Shown here in pieces: positions 50,890 through 60,987 of a DNA stretch of 64,000 nt (its first letter is position 1; each line of letters begins with the position of its first letter). The stretch is taken from positions 52,778 through 116,777 of the forward strand of contig NZ_JAMHGA010000019.1 in NCBI RefSeq assembly GCF_023660105.1, in the 5' to 3' direction. Source of the stretch: Desulfovibrio aminophilus. Its GTDB lineage: Bacteria; Desulfobacterota; Desulfovibrionia; Desulfovibrionales; Desulfovibrionaceae. A program made the position numbers and the translations under genes. The notes beneath the pieces are model-generated. The model was not told the origin of the DNA. It ran no database searches and saw nothing but the letters and a program-made list of their open reading frames with translations.

Positions 50890-51158
50890 TGGCCGAAGAG
50901 CGGAACGGCGCCGCGCGGGCGAAGGGCGAGGCTCGCCACGTGCCCATGCGCATGTGCGCCGTATGCCGCCGACGGCTTCCCAAACATGAGCTGCGGCGCT
51001 TCGTTGCCCGCGGCCCGATTGGAGACGGAACCGGGCCCCAGCCCGACCCGTCCCAGACCATGCCCGGCCGGGGCGTCTATGTCTGCCCGGAGGCCGTCTG
51101 CATGGAGAAGTTCCGGCGTCGAGAGGGCCGGCGGAAGGAGAAGGGGGATCGCGCATGA
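50889..51158 (+). CDS. ylxR: YlxR-family nucleic-acid-binding protein
   Basis: 89 residues (ATG at 50889, sharing a base with the nusA stop; 50886 is also possible). [20 protein letters not shown] and [12 protein letters not shown] are the YlxR/DUF448 marks. The C-terminus is strongly basic. It overlaps infB by four bases. Its role is poorly known; the gene is always with nusA and infB. Confidence 0.93.
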   Translation: MAEERNGAARAKGEARHVPMRMCAVCRRRLPKHELRRFVARGPIGDGTGPQPDPSQTMPGRGVYVCPEAVCMEKFRRREGRRKEKGDRA

Positions 51159-54079
51159 CGGACAAGATGAAGGTCAAGGACCTGGCCGCCGAGCTGGGCC
51201 TGAGCAATAAGGACATCCTGCAGCGCGCCAGGGACGCGGGCATCCACGTGCGCAGCTTCATGGGCACGCTGGAACCCGAGGAAGTGGAGCGCCTGCGCGA
51301 GGCCGCTCCCGCTCAGGCCGAATCCTCGGCCACCGTGGTCCGCGAGGTGCAGCCCGGCGTCATCGTGCGCCGCCGCAAGGCCGCGCCCCAGGCCTCCGAG
51401 GAGGCCAAGCCCAAGGCCCGCAAGGAGGCGGCGAAGAAGCCCGCCGAAACGCCCGCCGCCCAGGAGGCCAAGGAGAAGGAAGAGGCTCCCAAGCCCAAGG
51501 CCCCGACCAAGGAAGCCGCCGAGAAGGCCGCTCCCGCCCCGCGCAAGGCCGAGGAGCCCAAGGCCCGCATCATTTCCGTGCCCAAGGCCCAGGAAGCCGA
51601 GCCCGAGCCCAAGGCCGAGACGGCGGAAATCCCCCCCGCCGCCCCCGCAGCCGAGGCTCCGGCCGCCGCGAAGTCCGAGGCCGAAACGCCCGTCGCGCCC
51701 GCCGCCGAGGCTCCGGCGCAGGAAGCCGCGCCTGAACCGCAGGCGAAGACCGAGGCCCAGGAGACCGCCCCCGAAGCGCCCGCCGCCGAGGCCCCGGCGC
51801 AGGAAGCCGCCGAGGGCGCCGAAGGCGAGGAAAAGAAAAAGAAAAAGCCGCGCCGCGAGGTGCACATCCCGCAGGTGCGCATCATTTCCCGTCCCGATCC
51901 GAACCAGCCACAGCCCGCGCCCCAGGCCCGCTCCGAGCGGCCCTACGAGCCCCGGCGTCCCGCAGGTCCCGGCGGCCCCCGTCCGGGCGGTCCCGGCGGT
52001 CCCGGCGGTTTCCGGCCCTCGGGCCCCCGCCCCGGCGGACCGCGCCCCGCGGGTCCCGACGCGACGGTGCCGCCCCGCTCCGACAAGGACGGCGAGGCCG
52101 GCAAGCGCGGCAAGCAGCGCAAGAAGGATCGCCGCGTGGTGGAGTTCTCCCACGGCGCGCCCGGCTTCGAGGCGGACGACGCCCACCGCGCCTCCGCTCC
52201 GGGCGGCGCGGGCAAGCGCAAGCCCATGCCCGGCGAGGACGACAGCTTCCGCCGCCACGGCCGCCGCAAGCGCAAGGCCCCCAAGGAGATGCAGCAGGAG
52301 GCCGCCCAGCCGCAGAAGGCCGTGAAGCGCAAGATCCGCGTGGACGAGACCATCCGCGTCTCGGACCTGGCCAAGCAGATGGGCGTCAAGGCCCCGGCCC
52401 TGATCAAGGCCCTCTTCGCCCTGGGCGTGATGGCCACCATCAACCAGGCCCTGGACCTGGACACCGCCACCCTGCTGGCGTCCGAGTTCGGCTATGAGGT
52501 GGAGAACGTCTCCTTCGACGAACAGGAATTCCTGGTCGAGGAGACCCCGGACACGGACGACGATCTCAAGCCCCGTCCGCCCGTGGTCACCATCATGGGC
52601 CACGTCGACCACGGCAAGACCTCGCTGCTGGACGCCATCCGCACCACCAACGTGACCGCCGGCGAGGCCGGAGGCATCACGCAGCACATCGGCGCCTACC
52701 ACGTGGCCACCGCCCGCGGCGAAGTGGTCTTCCTGGACACCCCGGGCCACGAGGCCTTCACCACCATGCGCGCCCGAGGCGCGCAGGTCACGGACATCGT
52801 GGTCCTGGTGGTGGCGGCCGACGACGGCGTCATGGACCAGACCCGCGAGGCCATCAACCACGCCCGGGCGGCCGGCGTGCCCATCGTGGTGGCCGTGAAC
52901 AAGATCGACAAGGATGGAGCCAACCCCGACCGCGTGCGCCGCGAGCTCTCCGAGTTCGGCCTGGTGCCCGAGGACTGGGGCGGCGAGACCATCTACGCCC
53001 ACGTCTCGGCCAAGCAGAAGATCGGCATCGACGAGCTGCTGGAGATGATCCTGCTCCAGGCCGAGGTGCTGGAGCTGAAGGCCAACCCGGACAAGCACGC
53101 CCGGGGCCACATCATCGAGGCCAAGCTGGACAAGGGCCGCGGCCCGGTGGGCACCCTGCTCATCCGCGAGGGCAGCATCAAGGTGGGCGACTCCTTCGTC
53201 TGCGGCGTGCAGCACGGCAAGGTCCGCGCCATGTTCAACGACCAGGGCAAGAAGCTCAAGTCCGCCGGACCGGCTTGGCCCGTGGAGATCCAGGGCTTCG
53301 ACGGCGTGCCCGAGGCGGGCGACGAGTTCGCCGTGGTGGCCGACGACAAGGTGGCCCGCCGCATCGCCCAGTCGCGCATGATCAAGCAGCGCGAGAAGGA
53401 ACTCGGCGGCAAGTCCAAGATCTCCCTGGAATCCTTCCTGGCCTCCAAGCCGGATCAGGAGGCCAAGAACCTGAACCTGCTGGTCAAGGCCGACGTGCAG
53501 GGCTCCCTGGAGGCCATCGGCGAGGCCCTCAACAAGCTCTCCACCGATGAGGTCAAGGTCCAGGTGGTGCACGGCGGCGCGGGCGCGATCACCGAGTCCG
53601 ACGTCATGCTGGCCGCCGCCTCCCAGGCCATCATCATCGGCTTCAACGTGCGCCCCACGGCCAAGGTCAAGGAGATGGCCGAGCGGGAGAACATCGAGAT
53701 CCGCTTCTACGACATCATCTACAAGCTGGTGGGCGAGATCAAGGACGCCATGTCCGGAATGCTCGCGCCCGACATCCAGGAGGTCTACCTGGGTCAGGCC
53801 GAGGTCCGCAACACCTTCAGCGTGCCCAAGGTCGGCACGGTGGCGGGCTGCGGCGTGGCGGACGGCAAGCTGACCCGCAACGCCAAGGTGCGCCTGCTGC
53901 GCGACGGCGTGGTGGTCTACACCGGCCAGCTGGCCTCGCTCAAGCGCTTCAAGGACGACGCCAAGGAAGTGGTCAAGGGCTACGAGTGCGGCGTCGGCCT
54001 GGAGAACTTCAACGACGTGAAGATCGGCGACGTGATCGAGGCCTTCGAGCTGAAGGAAGTCGCCCGCACCCTGGAATAA
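51155..54079 (+). CDS. infB: translation initiation factor IF-2
   Basis: 974 residues. N-terminal IF2N helix domain ([17 protein letters not shown]), a long linker (about 60-380) rich in Ala, Pro, Glu and Lys with near-repeats such as [10 protein letters not shown], then a second IF2N domain, the GTPase core (GHVDHGKT near 482, NKID, DTPG) and beta-barrel domains. It brings fMet-tRNA to the 30S subunit. GGGGG precedes the ATG. Confidence 0.97.
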   Translation: MTDKMKVKDLAAELGLSNKDILQRARDAGIHVRSFMGTLEPEEVERLREAAPAQAESSATVVREVQPGVIVRRRKAAPQASEEAKPKARKEAAKKPAETPAAQEAKEKEEAPKPKAPTKEAAEKAAPAPRKAEEPKARIISVPKAQEAEPEPKAETAEIPPAAPAAEAPAAAKSEAETPVAPAAEAPAQEAAPEPQAKTEAQETAPEAPAAEAPAQEAAEGAEGEEKKKKKPRREVHIPQVRIISRPDPNQPQPAPQARSERPYEPRRPAGPGGPRPGGPGGPGGFRPSGPRPGGPRPAGPDATVPPRSDKDGEAGKRGKQRKKDRRVVEFSHGAPGFEADDAHRASAPGGAGKRKPMPGEDDSFRRHGRRKRKAPKEMQQEAAQPQKAVKRKIRVDETIRVSDLAKQMGVKAPALIKALFALGVMATINQALDLDTATLLASEFGYEVENVSFDEQEFLVEETPDTDDDLKPRPPVVTIMGHVDHGKTSLLDAIRTTNVTAGEAGGITQHIGAYHVATARGEVVFLDTPGHEAFTTMRARGAQVTDIVVLVVAADDGVMDQTREAINHARAAGVPIVVAVNKIDKDGANPDRVRRELSEFGLVPEDWGGETIYAHVSAKQKIGIDELLEMILLQAEVLELKANPDKHARGHIIEAKLDKGRGPVGTLLIREGSIKVGDSFVCGVQHGKVRAMFNDQGKKLKSAGPAWPVEIQGFDGVPEAGDEFAVVADDKVARRIAQSRMIKQREKELGGKSKISLESFLASKPDQEAKNLNLLVKADVQGSLEAIGEALNKLSTDEVKVQVVHGGAGAITESDVMLAAASQAIIIGFNVRPTAKVKEMAERENIEIRFYDIIYKLVGEIKDAMSGMLAPDIQEVYLGQAEVRNTFSVPKVGTVAGCGVADGKLTRNAKVRLLRDGVVVYTGQLASLKRFKDDAKEVVKGYECGVGLENFNDVKIGDVIEAFELKEVARTLE

Positions 54080-54090
54080 CGCGAACGCAT

Positions 54091-54114
54091 CCGGGGGGCC
54101 TCCGGGCCCCCCGG
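54091..54114 (+). terminator. GC hairpin after infB
   Basis: A perfect 10 bp stem (54091-54100 with 54105-54114) around a 4-base loop, 11 bases after the infB stop. There is no T-run, so it may be a pause, processing or mRNA-protecting element within the operon. Confidence 0.4.
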
Positions 54115-54190
54115 CCTCCCGCTGTTGCGGGCCCGGGGGAACCGCTCCTCCGGCCGGGACTTGGGGGCGAACTCCCCAAGGATTCATGAT

Positions 54191-54490
54191 ATGATCATCG
54201 GCGTGCTCACCCTGGACTTCCGGCTCCACGGCAACGACTCGCTCAAGGGCAAACGCAAGGTGGCCCAGAGCCTCAAGCAGAAGCTGCGCAACAGCTTCAA
54301 CCTCGCGGTGTCCGAGGTGGACGCCCTGGACGCCCACGAGCGCCTCGTGCTGGCGGCGGTCACGGTGGGCAATGAGACCAAGGTCGTCGAGGGCCGCCTG
54401 GCCAAGGCCCTGAACCTGGTGGAGGCCGCCGCCGAGGCCGAACTGATCCACTGCGGGACCGAAATTTTTGCCGGCTCGCCGGAGGAATGA
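54191..54490 (+). CDS. DUF503 (YlxP-like) protein
   Basis: 99 residues. MIIGVLTLDFRLHGNDSLKGKRKVAQSLKQKLRNSFNLAVSEV is the DUF503 signature. The family is always between infB and rbfA and its function is unknown. AAGGA lies 10 bases before the ATG; a nearer ATG at 54186 is out of frame. Confidence 0.9.
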   Translation: MIIGVLTLDFRLHGNDSLKGKRKVAQSLKQKLRNSFNLAVSEVDALDAHERLVLAAVTVGNETKVVEGRLAKALNLVEAAAEAELIHCGTEIFAGSPEE

Positions 54491-54491
54491 G

Positions 54492-54851
54492 ATGAAGACC
54501 ACCGACTCCCGCCGCTCGGTCAGGCTGGGCGACCAGATCCTGCGCGAACTGGCGGGCATGCTCCTGGAAGAGATCCAGGACCCCAGGCTGGAGATGATCA
54601 CCCTGTCGGCCGTGCGCATGAACAAGGACCTGCGCATCGCCGAGGTCTTCTTCACCCTGCCCGCCGGGGACGACCGGCTCAAGGACGCCGAGGCGGCCCT
54701 GGCCAAGTGCACCGGCCGGTTGCGCGGGCTTCTGGGCAAGCGCCTCAAGCTCCGCTACCTGCCCGAGCTGCGCTTCGTGCACGACACCTTTCTCGAGGAC
54801 ATGGTCTATGCCAAGCCCCATCCGGGAAATCTCGGAAATCCTGAAGAATAG
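54492..54851 (+). CDS. rbfA: 30S ribosome-binding factor A
   Basis: 119 residues. RRSVRLGDQILRELAGMLLEEIQDPRL at the start and the KH-like core (LRIAEVFFTL; LKLRYLPELRFVHDTFLE) mark RbfA, a late 30S maturation and cold-shock factor. GGAGG precedes the ATG. Its last 44 bases overlap the next gene. Confidence 0.94.
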   Translation: MKTTDSRRSVRLGDQILRELAGMLLEEIQDPRLEMITLSAVRMNKDLRIAEVFFTLPAGDDRLKDAEAALAKCTGRLRGLLGKRLKLRYLPELRFVHDTFLEDMVYAKPHPGNLGNPEE

Positions 54852-55785
54852 CCGCTCCTTCCTGGTGGCCTCGCACGTCAATCCCGACGGCGACGCCATC
54901 GGCGCCATGGCGGCCCTCGGCTTCCTGCTCCGGTCCCTGGACAAGGACGTGGTCCTCTACAATCCCTCGGGCCTGCCCGAGCGCTACGCCTGGATCGCCC
55001 TGCCCGGGCCCATCGCCACGCGTCTGCCCGACGCCATGCCCGACTGGACCGTGACCCTGGACTGCGGCGCGGCGGAACGCCTGGGGAGCGAACTGCACGC
55101 CCGGCTCATACGCGGGCGCACGGTGAACATCGACCATCACTTGGGCAACCCCGGATTCGGGGCCGTGAACTGGGTGGATCCGGCCGAGCCCGCCGTGGGC
55201 GCGATGGTGGCCAAGCTGGCCCGGGAGCTGGGCCTGCCCCTGACCGGCGACCTGGCCGAGGCCGTGTACCTGGCCGTGGTCACGGACACCGGCCACTTCA
55301 CCTACGGCAACACCACGCCCGAGGTCCTGGAGCTGACCGCCGAGCTGCTGCGCGGCGGCCTGGACCTGGAGAGCCTCAACGCCCGCATCAACAACCAGTG
55401 GTCGCCCCGGCGGCTGGAGCTCTGGCGGCGGGTGCTGGGCAGCCTGGAGCTGCGCCGCGGCGGCCGCCTGGCCCTGGCCGTGGTCACCCGCGAGGATATG
55501 GACTCCACCGGGACCAGTTCCGAGGACTGCGAGGAGTTCGTCAATTTTCTCCGCCGCCTGCGCGGCGCCCGGGTCTGCGTCCTGGTGCGCCAGGAGGGAG
55601 CGGACCGCTGGAAGATGAGCCTGCGCTCCCAGGGCGAGGACGACGTGCGGGCCGTGGCCGCCCTGTTCGGCGGCGGCGGCCATCGGAACGCCGCCGGGGC
55701 CCTGACCGAGGCCCCGCTGGACGCGGTCCTGGTCCGCCTGGACGAGGCCGTTGGCCGCATGCCCGGCATGGGAGGAGCGGCATGA
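54808..55785 (+). CDS. nrnA: DHH-family phosphoesterase (NrnA-like nanoRNase / pAp phosphatase)
   Basis: 325 residues. DHH motifs in order: SHVNPDGDAIGAM, VTLDCG, NIDHHLGN and VVTDTGHFTY, then DHHA1 with the substrate loop FGGGGHRNAAGA. It degrades very short RNAs or pAp with Mn. It begins inside rbfA and ends overlapping truB by four bases (ATGA). Confidence 0.92.
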   Translation: MPSPIREISEILKNSRSFLVASHVNPDGDAIGAMAALGFLLRSLDKDVVLYNPSGLPERYAWIALPGPIATRLPDAMPDWTVTLDCGAAERLGSELHARLIRGRTVNIDHHLGNPGFGAVNWVDPAEPAVGAMVAKLARELGLPLTGDLAEAVYLAVVTDTGHFTYGNTTPEVLELTAELLRGGLDLESLNARINNQWSPRRLELWRRVLGSLELRRGGRLALAVVTREDMDSTGTSSEDCEEFVNFLRRLRGARVCVLVRQEGADRWKMSLRSQGEDDVRAVAALFGGGGHRNAAGALTEAPLDAVLVRLDEAVGRMPGMGGAA

Positions 55786-56753
55786 GCCGCCGCGCCCGCC
55801 ACGACCCGCGCCAACTGGACGGCCTGCTCGTGCTGAACAAGCCGAGCGGCCCCACCTCGGCGGCCTGTCTGAACAGGATCAAGCACGGCCTGGGCCAGTT
55901 CAAGATCGGCCACGCCGGAACCCTGGACCCCCTGGCCCAGGGGGTGTTGCTCGTCCTGCTCGGACAGGGTACAAAGATAGCTTCCCACCTGACGGGGAGA
56001 GAGAAGGTCTATTCCGGCGAATTCACGCTCGGACTGACCAGCGACACCTACGACGCCGAGGGAAAGATCCTCGCGCGCGCGGAGGTGACGGCCTCCCCGG
56101 AGGAGGTGGCCCGGGCCATCGAGGCCTGGAAGGACTTGACAGAACAGGAAGTACCCGCCTATTCGGCGGCGAAACATAAGGGAAAACCGCTCTACTCGCT
56201 GGCACGGGCCGGCGAGGACGTGCCCGTGAAAAGCAAGGCCGTCACGGTTTTCCATGCCGAACCGTTGGAACTCACCCTTCCGACGGCGAGATTCCGGGTC
56301 AGATGCTCGGCGGGCACCTACGTACGCTCCCTGGTCCACAGCTTGGGGATGCGACTGGGATGCGGCGCCATTCTGACGCAACTGACCCGCGAGGCGAGCC
56401 TGCCCTTCGGACTGGAGCAGGCCCATGATCTCGAGGCCGTCCTTGGTGAGCCGGAGCGTTTCAGCCAGAGGGTCATCTCCCTGGCCGAGGCGCTCCCCCA
56501 CTGGTCCAGGCTTCCGCTCGGCGAGACGCAGGCCGCCCAGGTCAAAAACGGGGCCTGGCTGCCGCTGACCGAGACGGAGGCCGGGGAACACGCCGCTCCG
56601 GGGGACCACGCGGTCCTGCTGGAGCCGGGCGGCTCCCCCCTGGCCCTGGTGGAGGCGCAAGCCAAGGACGGACACTTGTGCTGGGCCATTCTGCGGGGTC
56701 TGTGGAGCGAGGAGCCGCCACGCCGCGACAAGGGCCACGGTTCGGCGAGTTGA
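55782..56753 (+). CDS. truB: tRNA pseudouridine-55 synthase
   Basis: 323 residues. [15 protein letters not shown] and the catalytic [14 protein letters not shown] (with the aspartate) are family marks. [18 protein letters not shown] and [15 protein letters not shown] follow. It makes psi-55 in the T-loop. GGAGGAG precedes the ATG. Confidence 0.96.
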   Translation: MSRRARHDPRQLDGLLVLNKPSGPTSAACLNRIKHGLGQFKIGHAGTLDPLAQGVLLVLLGQGTKIASHLTGREKVYSGEFTLGLTSDTYDAEGKILARAEVTASPEEVARAIEAWKDLTEQEVPAYSAAKHKGKPLYSLARAGEDVPVKSKAVTVFHAEPLELTLPTARFRVRCSAGTYVRSLVHSLGMRLGCGAILTQLTREASLPFGLEQAHDLEAVLGEPERFSQRVISLAEALPHWSRLPLGETQAAQVKNGAWLPLTETEAGEHAAPGDHAVLLEPGGSPLALVEAQAKDGHLCWAILRGLWSEEPPRRDKGHGSAS

Positions 56754-56776
56754 ACACCAACCTGGAGGATAGCGCT

Positions 56777-57046
56777 GTGGTCATGGATGCCGAAGGCAAG
56801 AACAAGATCATCGAGGATTACAAGCGGCACGAAGGGGACACCGGGTCCCCGGAAGTGCAGGTGGCCCTGCTCACCGAGCGGATCACCTACCTGACCGAGC
56901 ACTTCAAGGTGCACAAGAAGGACTTCCACTCCCGCACCGGCCTGCTCAAGCTGGTCGGCCAGCGCCGGAAGCTTCTCAACTACCTGAAGAACAAGGATAT
57001 CCAGCGGTACCGCGACCTGATTCAGCGTCTCGGTCTCCGCAAATAG
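56777..57046 (+). CDS. rpsO: 30S ribosomal protein S15
   Basis: 89 residues from GTG at 56777, chosen because GGAGG lies eight bases upstream; the ATG at 56783 would leave 14. [40 protein letters not shown] is textbook S15. It follows truB by 23 bases and precedes pnp, the usual order. Confidence 0.97.
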   Translation: MVMDAEGKNKIIEDYKRHEGDTGSPEVQVALLTERITYLTEHFKVHKKDFHSRTGLLKLVGQRRKLLNYLKNKDIQRYRDLIQRLGLRK

Positions 57047-57072
57047 CCGGACCACCGGCTCATCTGGATTCA

Positions 57073-57103
57073 ATCCCCGGGGGCGGACGGCGCCCCCGGG
57101 GAT
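57073..57103 (+). terminator. hairpin terminator or processing site after rpsO
   Basis: 13-base arms (57073-57085 and 57091-57103) pair perfectly around a 5-base loop. Only ATT follows, so termination is probably partial and some transcripts may read into pnp, as in other bacteria. Confidence 0.6.
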
Positions 57104-57192
57104 ATTACCGCGCCAGGCCCGATCCCGCGCGAGGAACGCGAGGAGACGGCCCCCGGGCCGGGATGGTCCCGGCAGCAGGCGTGGTTGGCTGC

Positions 57193-57226
57193 GGAAAGCG
57201 CTTTTGCCCAGGCAAAAGCCCTTTCC
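57193..57226 (+). promoter_or_regulatory. long hairpin in the pnp leader
   Basis: 57193-57208 and 57211-57226 pair over 15 of 16 positions (one C/C mismatch) with a CA turn. It lies about 65 bases before the pnp start. The E. coli pnp leader also has a long hairpin cut by RNase III for autocontrol by PNPase (known biology). A similar role here is inference. Confidence 0.6.
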
Positions 57227-57292
57227 CAAGCCTTCTCACGTTCCGGGGAGAGGCGGCGCAAGACCCGCATTTCAAACAGAAGAGGTAAAAAC

Positions 57293-59515
57293 ATGTTGGT
57301 GCCTTTCAAAAAAACGCGTCTTTCCGCGACCCTCGCGGGCGGCCTTGAGATCTCCCTGGAAACCGGCAAAATGGCCAACCAGGCCCACGGCTCGGTCTGG
57401 GTCCAGTCCGGCAACACCGTCGTGCTGGTCACGGCCGTGTCCGCCCCCCTGCCCGAGGACAAGGGCTTCTTCCCGCTGACCTGCAACTACCAGGAAATGT
57501 CCTACGCCGCCGGACGCATCCCCGGCAGCTACTTCCGCCGCGAGATCGGCCGTCCCTCCGAGCGCGAGACCCTGGTCTCCCGGCTCATCGACCGCCCGAT
57601 CCGCCCGCTGTTCAAGAAGGGCTTCGCCGACGAGGTCCAGGTCATCGCCACCGTGCTCTCGGCCGGCCGCAACACGAACCCCGACGTGCTGGCCCTGACC
57701 GGCGCATCGACCGCCCTGCACCTCTCGCCCATGCCCTTCCTGGGCCCCATCGCGGGCGCCCGCGTGGGCTACATCAACGGCGAGTTCGTGCTCAACCCGA
57801 CCTACCACCGGGCCCTGGAAGAGAGCAGCCTGAACCTCATCTTCGCGGCCACCCGCGACGCCGTGGTCATGGTCGAGGGCGGGGCGCAGTTCCTGTCCGA
57901 GAACCTCATCGCCGACGCCCTGGAATGGGGCCACAAGCAGATTCTCCCCCTGATCGACCTGCAGGAGGAGCTGCGCGCCCAGTGCGGCAAGCCCAAGATC
58001 GAGGTGAAGGCCCCGGAACCGGCTCCCGAACTGGTCTCCTACGTGGCCGAGATCGCCACCGACGAGCTCAAGGCCGCCCTGGCCATTCCGGCCAAGACCG
58101 CCCGCCGCGAGGCCAAGTCCGCGGCCGAGTCCAAGGCCCTGGCCGCCGTGGCCGAGAAGTTCGCCGAGGAGCCGGAAAAGGCCAAGCTGGCCAAGCACGT
58201 GGTCGAGGCCCTGGGCAAGAAGCTCATGCGCACCCGCATCAAGGAAGAGGGCGTGCGCATCGACGGCCGCGACCTGAAGACCGTGCGCCCGCTGTCCATC
58301 GAGGTCGGCGTCCTGCCCATGACCCACGGCTCCTGCCTGTTCCGGCGCGGCGAGACCACGGCCCTGGTCATCGCCACCCTGGGCAGCACCCGCGACGAGC
58401 AGCGCATCGAGACCCTCACCGGCGAGGAGTCCAAACGTTTCATGCTGCACTACAACTTCCCGTCCTACTCCGTGGGCGAGGTCCGGCCCATGCGCGGCCC
58501 CTCGCGTCGCGACATCGGGCACGGCGCCCTGGCCGAGCGCTCCATCTCCCAGGTCCTGCCCAACCCGGACGAGTTCCCCTTCACCCTGCGCGTGGTCTCC
58601 GAGGTCATGGACTCCAACGGCTCCTCCTCCATGGCCACGGTCTGCGGCGCGACGCTGGCCCTCATGGACGCGGGCGTGCCGATCAAGGAGCCCGTGGCGG
58701 GCATCGCCATGGGCCTGACCAAGGAGGGTGACGACTACCTCGTGCTCACCGACATCCTCGGCGACGAGGACGCCCTGGGCGACATGGACTTCAAGGTGGC
58801 GGGCTCCAAGGACGGCATCAGCGGCATCCAGATGGACGTGAAGCTCTCCACGGGCATCCCGTCCGACGTGCTGCGCCGCGCCCTGGCCCAGGCCCGCGAC
58901 GCGCGCCTGCACATCCTGGAGCACATGGGCATGGTCCTGGCCACGCCCCGGCCGGAGCTCTCCGACCTGGCCCCGCAGATGGCCGTGCTGCACATCAATC
59001 CCGAGAAGATCCGCAGCGTCATCGGACCCGGCGGCAAGAACATCAAGGCCATCACCGCCGAAACCGGCGCGGACATCGACATCGAGGATTCCGGCAAGGT
59101 CTCCATCTTTGCTCCGACCCTGGAGTCCCTGGAGAAGACCAAGGAGATGGTCCAGTACTACGACCAGACCCCCGAGCCCGGAAAGAACTACGAGGGCGTG
59201 GTCAAGAAGCTCCTCGAGGTGGGCGCGCTGGTGGAGATCCTCCCCGGCGTGGAGGGCATGCTGCACGTGTCCCAGCTCGACGTGGAACGCATCGAGAAGG
59301 TCACCGACCTCCTCCAGCTGGGCCAGAAGGTCTGGGTCAAGGTCATCGAACTGGAGGCCGGCGGCCGCATCCGCCTCTCCCGCAAGGCATGGCTCATGGA
59401 GCAGGCCGGCCAGGAGGTCAACCTGGACGAGTTCCGCCGTCCCCCGTCCTCCCGCGACGGCGGGGATCGCCGCGGGGGCCGCCGCGACGACCGCCGGGAC
59501 CGTCCGCGCCGCTAA
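57293..59515 (+). CDS. pnp: polyribonucleotide nucleotidyltransferase (PNPase)
   Basis: 740 residues from MLVPFKKTR with AGAGG upstream. Two RNase PH domains (VLVTAVSAPLPEDKGFFPLTCNYQE; RRGETTALVIATLG), then KH (MAVLHINPEKIRSVIGPGGKNIKAI) and S1 (GKNYEGVVKKLLEVGALVEILPG). It degrades RNA 3' to 5' with phosphate. The tail is rich in R and D. A strong terminator follows. Confidence 0.97.
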   Translation: MLVPFKKTRLSATLAGGLEISLETGKMANQAHGSVWVQSGNTVVLVTAVSAPLPEDKGFFPLTCNYQEMSYAAGRIPGSYFRREIGRPSERETLVSRLIDRPIRPLFKKGFADEVQVIATVLSAGRNTNPDVLALTGASTALHLSPMPFLGPIAGARVGYINGEFVLNPTYHRALEESSLNLIFAATRDAVVMVEGGAQFLSENLIADALEWGHKQILPLIDLQEELRAQCGKPKIEVKAPEPAPELVSYVAEIATDELKAALAIPAKTARREAKSAAESKALAAVAEKFAEEPEKAKLAKHVVEALGKKLMRTRIKEEGVRIDGRDLKTVRPLSIEVGVLPMTHGSCLFRRGETTALVIATLGSTRDEQRIETLTGEESKRFMLHYNFPSYSVGEVRPMRGPSRRDIGHGALAERSISQVLPNPDEFPFTLRVVSEVMDSNGSSSMATVCGATLALMDAGVPIKEPVAGIAMGLTKEGDDYLVLTDILGDEDALGDMDFKVAGSKDGISGIQMDVKLSTGIPSDVLRRALAQARDARLHILEHMGMVLATPRPELSDLAPQMAVLHINPEKIRSVIGPGGKNIKAITAETGADIDIEDSGKVSIFAPTLESLEKTKEMVQYYDQTPEPGKNYEGVVKKLLEVGALVEILPGVEGMLHVSQLDVERIEKVTDLLQLGQKVWVKVIELEAGGRIRLSRKAWLMEQAGQEVNLDEFRRPPSSRDGGDRRGGRRDDRRDRPRR

Positions 59516-59536
59516 CCCCGGCACACGGAAGCCCGA

Positions 59537-59567
59537 GGGCGGCCGCTTCGGCGGCCGCCCTTTTTTT
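59537..59567 (+). terminator. rho-independent terminator of pnp
   Basis: GGGCGGCCGC (59537-59546), TTCG, GCGGCCGCCC (59551-59560), then seven T. A textbook terminator that closes the rimP-to-pnp cluster. Confidence 0.95.
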
Positions 59568-59630
59568 CCGCCCGCCGATTGACCCCCTTCCCGGGCCTGT
59601 GCCATACAAGGCGCGGAGGAAACCGGCCCC

Positions 59631-60971
59631 ATGGTGCGTCTTGTCCACACCCGCGACCGCCCCGGCGAGTTCAGCATCCTCGTCGATGGCGAGAGCCTGA
59701 CCACCAAGGCGAAAATCCTCTCCCTCTATCGACTGGAGGGCGAGCTGAAGCCCTCCCTCGTGGAGGGCGGGGCCTGCCTCGTCACCGACCTGGATCCCGA
59801 GGCCGGGGGCTTCGCCTGGGAGGCCCTGCTCCACTCCATCTACCTGCACACGGTCTACAGCCTCTACCCGGCCATCTCCAGCAAGTCGCCCCTGCGCGGG
59901 ACCCAGGCCCCGGCCGACCTGGAGCACACCCTGAACACCTACCGCAACGTGGCCTGCGTGAACCGCGTGGGCGAGCTGGCCACGCTGCGCGATGCGGCGG
60001 CCGGACGCCCGGCCGTGCTGGCCCTTCCCGGCCCTTCCCTCGATCCGCAGGCCCTCGCCGCCTTCTCCGGCAGGGCCGTGATCATCGCCGTGGGCCGCGC
60101 CCTGCCCGCCCTGCTCTCGGCCGGGGTGGTCCCGGACATCCTCTACATGCAGGACACGAGCGCCTACGCCTGGTCCTACACCTGCGAGGGCATCACGGAC
60201 CGGCTGCCGACCGTGGCCGTGGCCAATCCCGTGGCCCCCATCCACGCCCATTTGGACGCCTTCGCCTTCGTCTACAAGGCCTGGAACTGCTACCCCTTCG
60301 AGACGGTCAGCTACCCGAAGATCGAGGAGGTGGCCCCCAGCTCGGCCAGCGGGGCCTATTCCCTGGCCCGCTTCCTGGGCTGCGACCGCATCCTTCTGGC
60401 GGGCTTCGACTGCGGGCGACAGGCCCCGCCGGACTCCGCGCTGCCCGGAGTGGCGGAAATGGCCGACACGGACGAGGAGCTGAAGATGCCCCGCTACCGG
60501 GTGGACCGGGCCGGGCCCTTCAGGATCACGCCGCCCGGCGGCCGGACCCTGGAGACCAAGTGCGACTACGTCACGTCGGTGCAGTGGATGAAGAGCCGGG
60601 CCATGCGCGACCAGCTCAACGCGGACGTGGAGGTCTTCGAGTCCTCGGCCACGGGCTTCGCCCGGGGCAACTCGGTCCTCCGGCCGGCCGAGGATTTCCG
60701 CCCGGCGGACGAATCCTTCCGGCCGGAGTTTCCCCGCCAGGCAAACGCCTACGACACGCGCGGATTCATTGGATTCTTCAGGGAACGCTTCGAAATGCTC
60801 GGCCGCGTCCTGGCCCAGGGCAGACTGCCGGACGGGCCGCTGCCCGCGCCGTTCAACTGCGTGCTCGGCGGCCTGGATCAACTCCCGGCTCCCGGGGCCG
60901 CGCTCACGGACGAGCAGAAGGCCTCGGTGCTCGAACGGCTGGAGCAGTGCCTCGCGGCGCTGCGGGACTGA
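59631..60971 (+). CDS. DUF115 / MptE-like (motility accessory factor type) protein
   Basis: 446 residues. The central domain (about 100-290) has LALPGPSLDPQALAAFSGRAVIIAVGRALPALLSAGVVPDILYMQD, the DUF115 fold shared by MptE pterin kinases and Maf proteins that add sialic-acid-like sugars to flagellin. The C-terminal part is unassigned. GGAGG lies 11 bases before the ATG. With a flagellar cluster in the window a glycosylation role is attractive but unproven. Confidence 0.8.
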   Translation: MVRLVHTRDRPGEFSILVDGESLTTKAKILSLYRLEGELKPSLVEGGACLVTDLDPEAGGFAWEALLHSIYLHTVYSLYPAISSKSPLRGTQAPADLEHTLNTYRNVACVNRVGELATLRDAAAGRPAVLALPGPSLDPQALAAFSGRAVIIAVGRALPALLSAGVVPDILYMQDTSAYAWSYTCEGITDRLPTVAVANPVAPIHAHLDAFAFVYKAWNCYPFETVSYPKIEEVAPSSASGAYSLARFLGCDRILLAGFDCGRQAPPDSALPGVAEMADTDEELKMPRYRVDRAGPFRITPPGGRTLETKCDYVTSVQWMKSRAMRDQLNADVEVFESSATGFARGNSVLRPAEDFRPADESFRPEFPRQANAYDTRGFIGFFRERFEMLGRVLAQGRLPDGPLPAPFNCVLGGLDQLPAPGAALTDEQKASVLERLEQCLAALRD

Positions 60972-60987
60972 CGGCGGCCCGCGCGCC

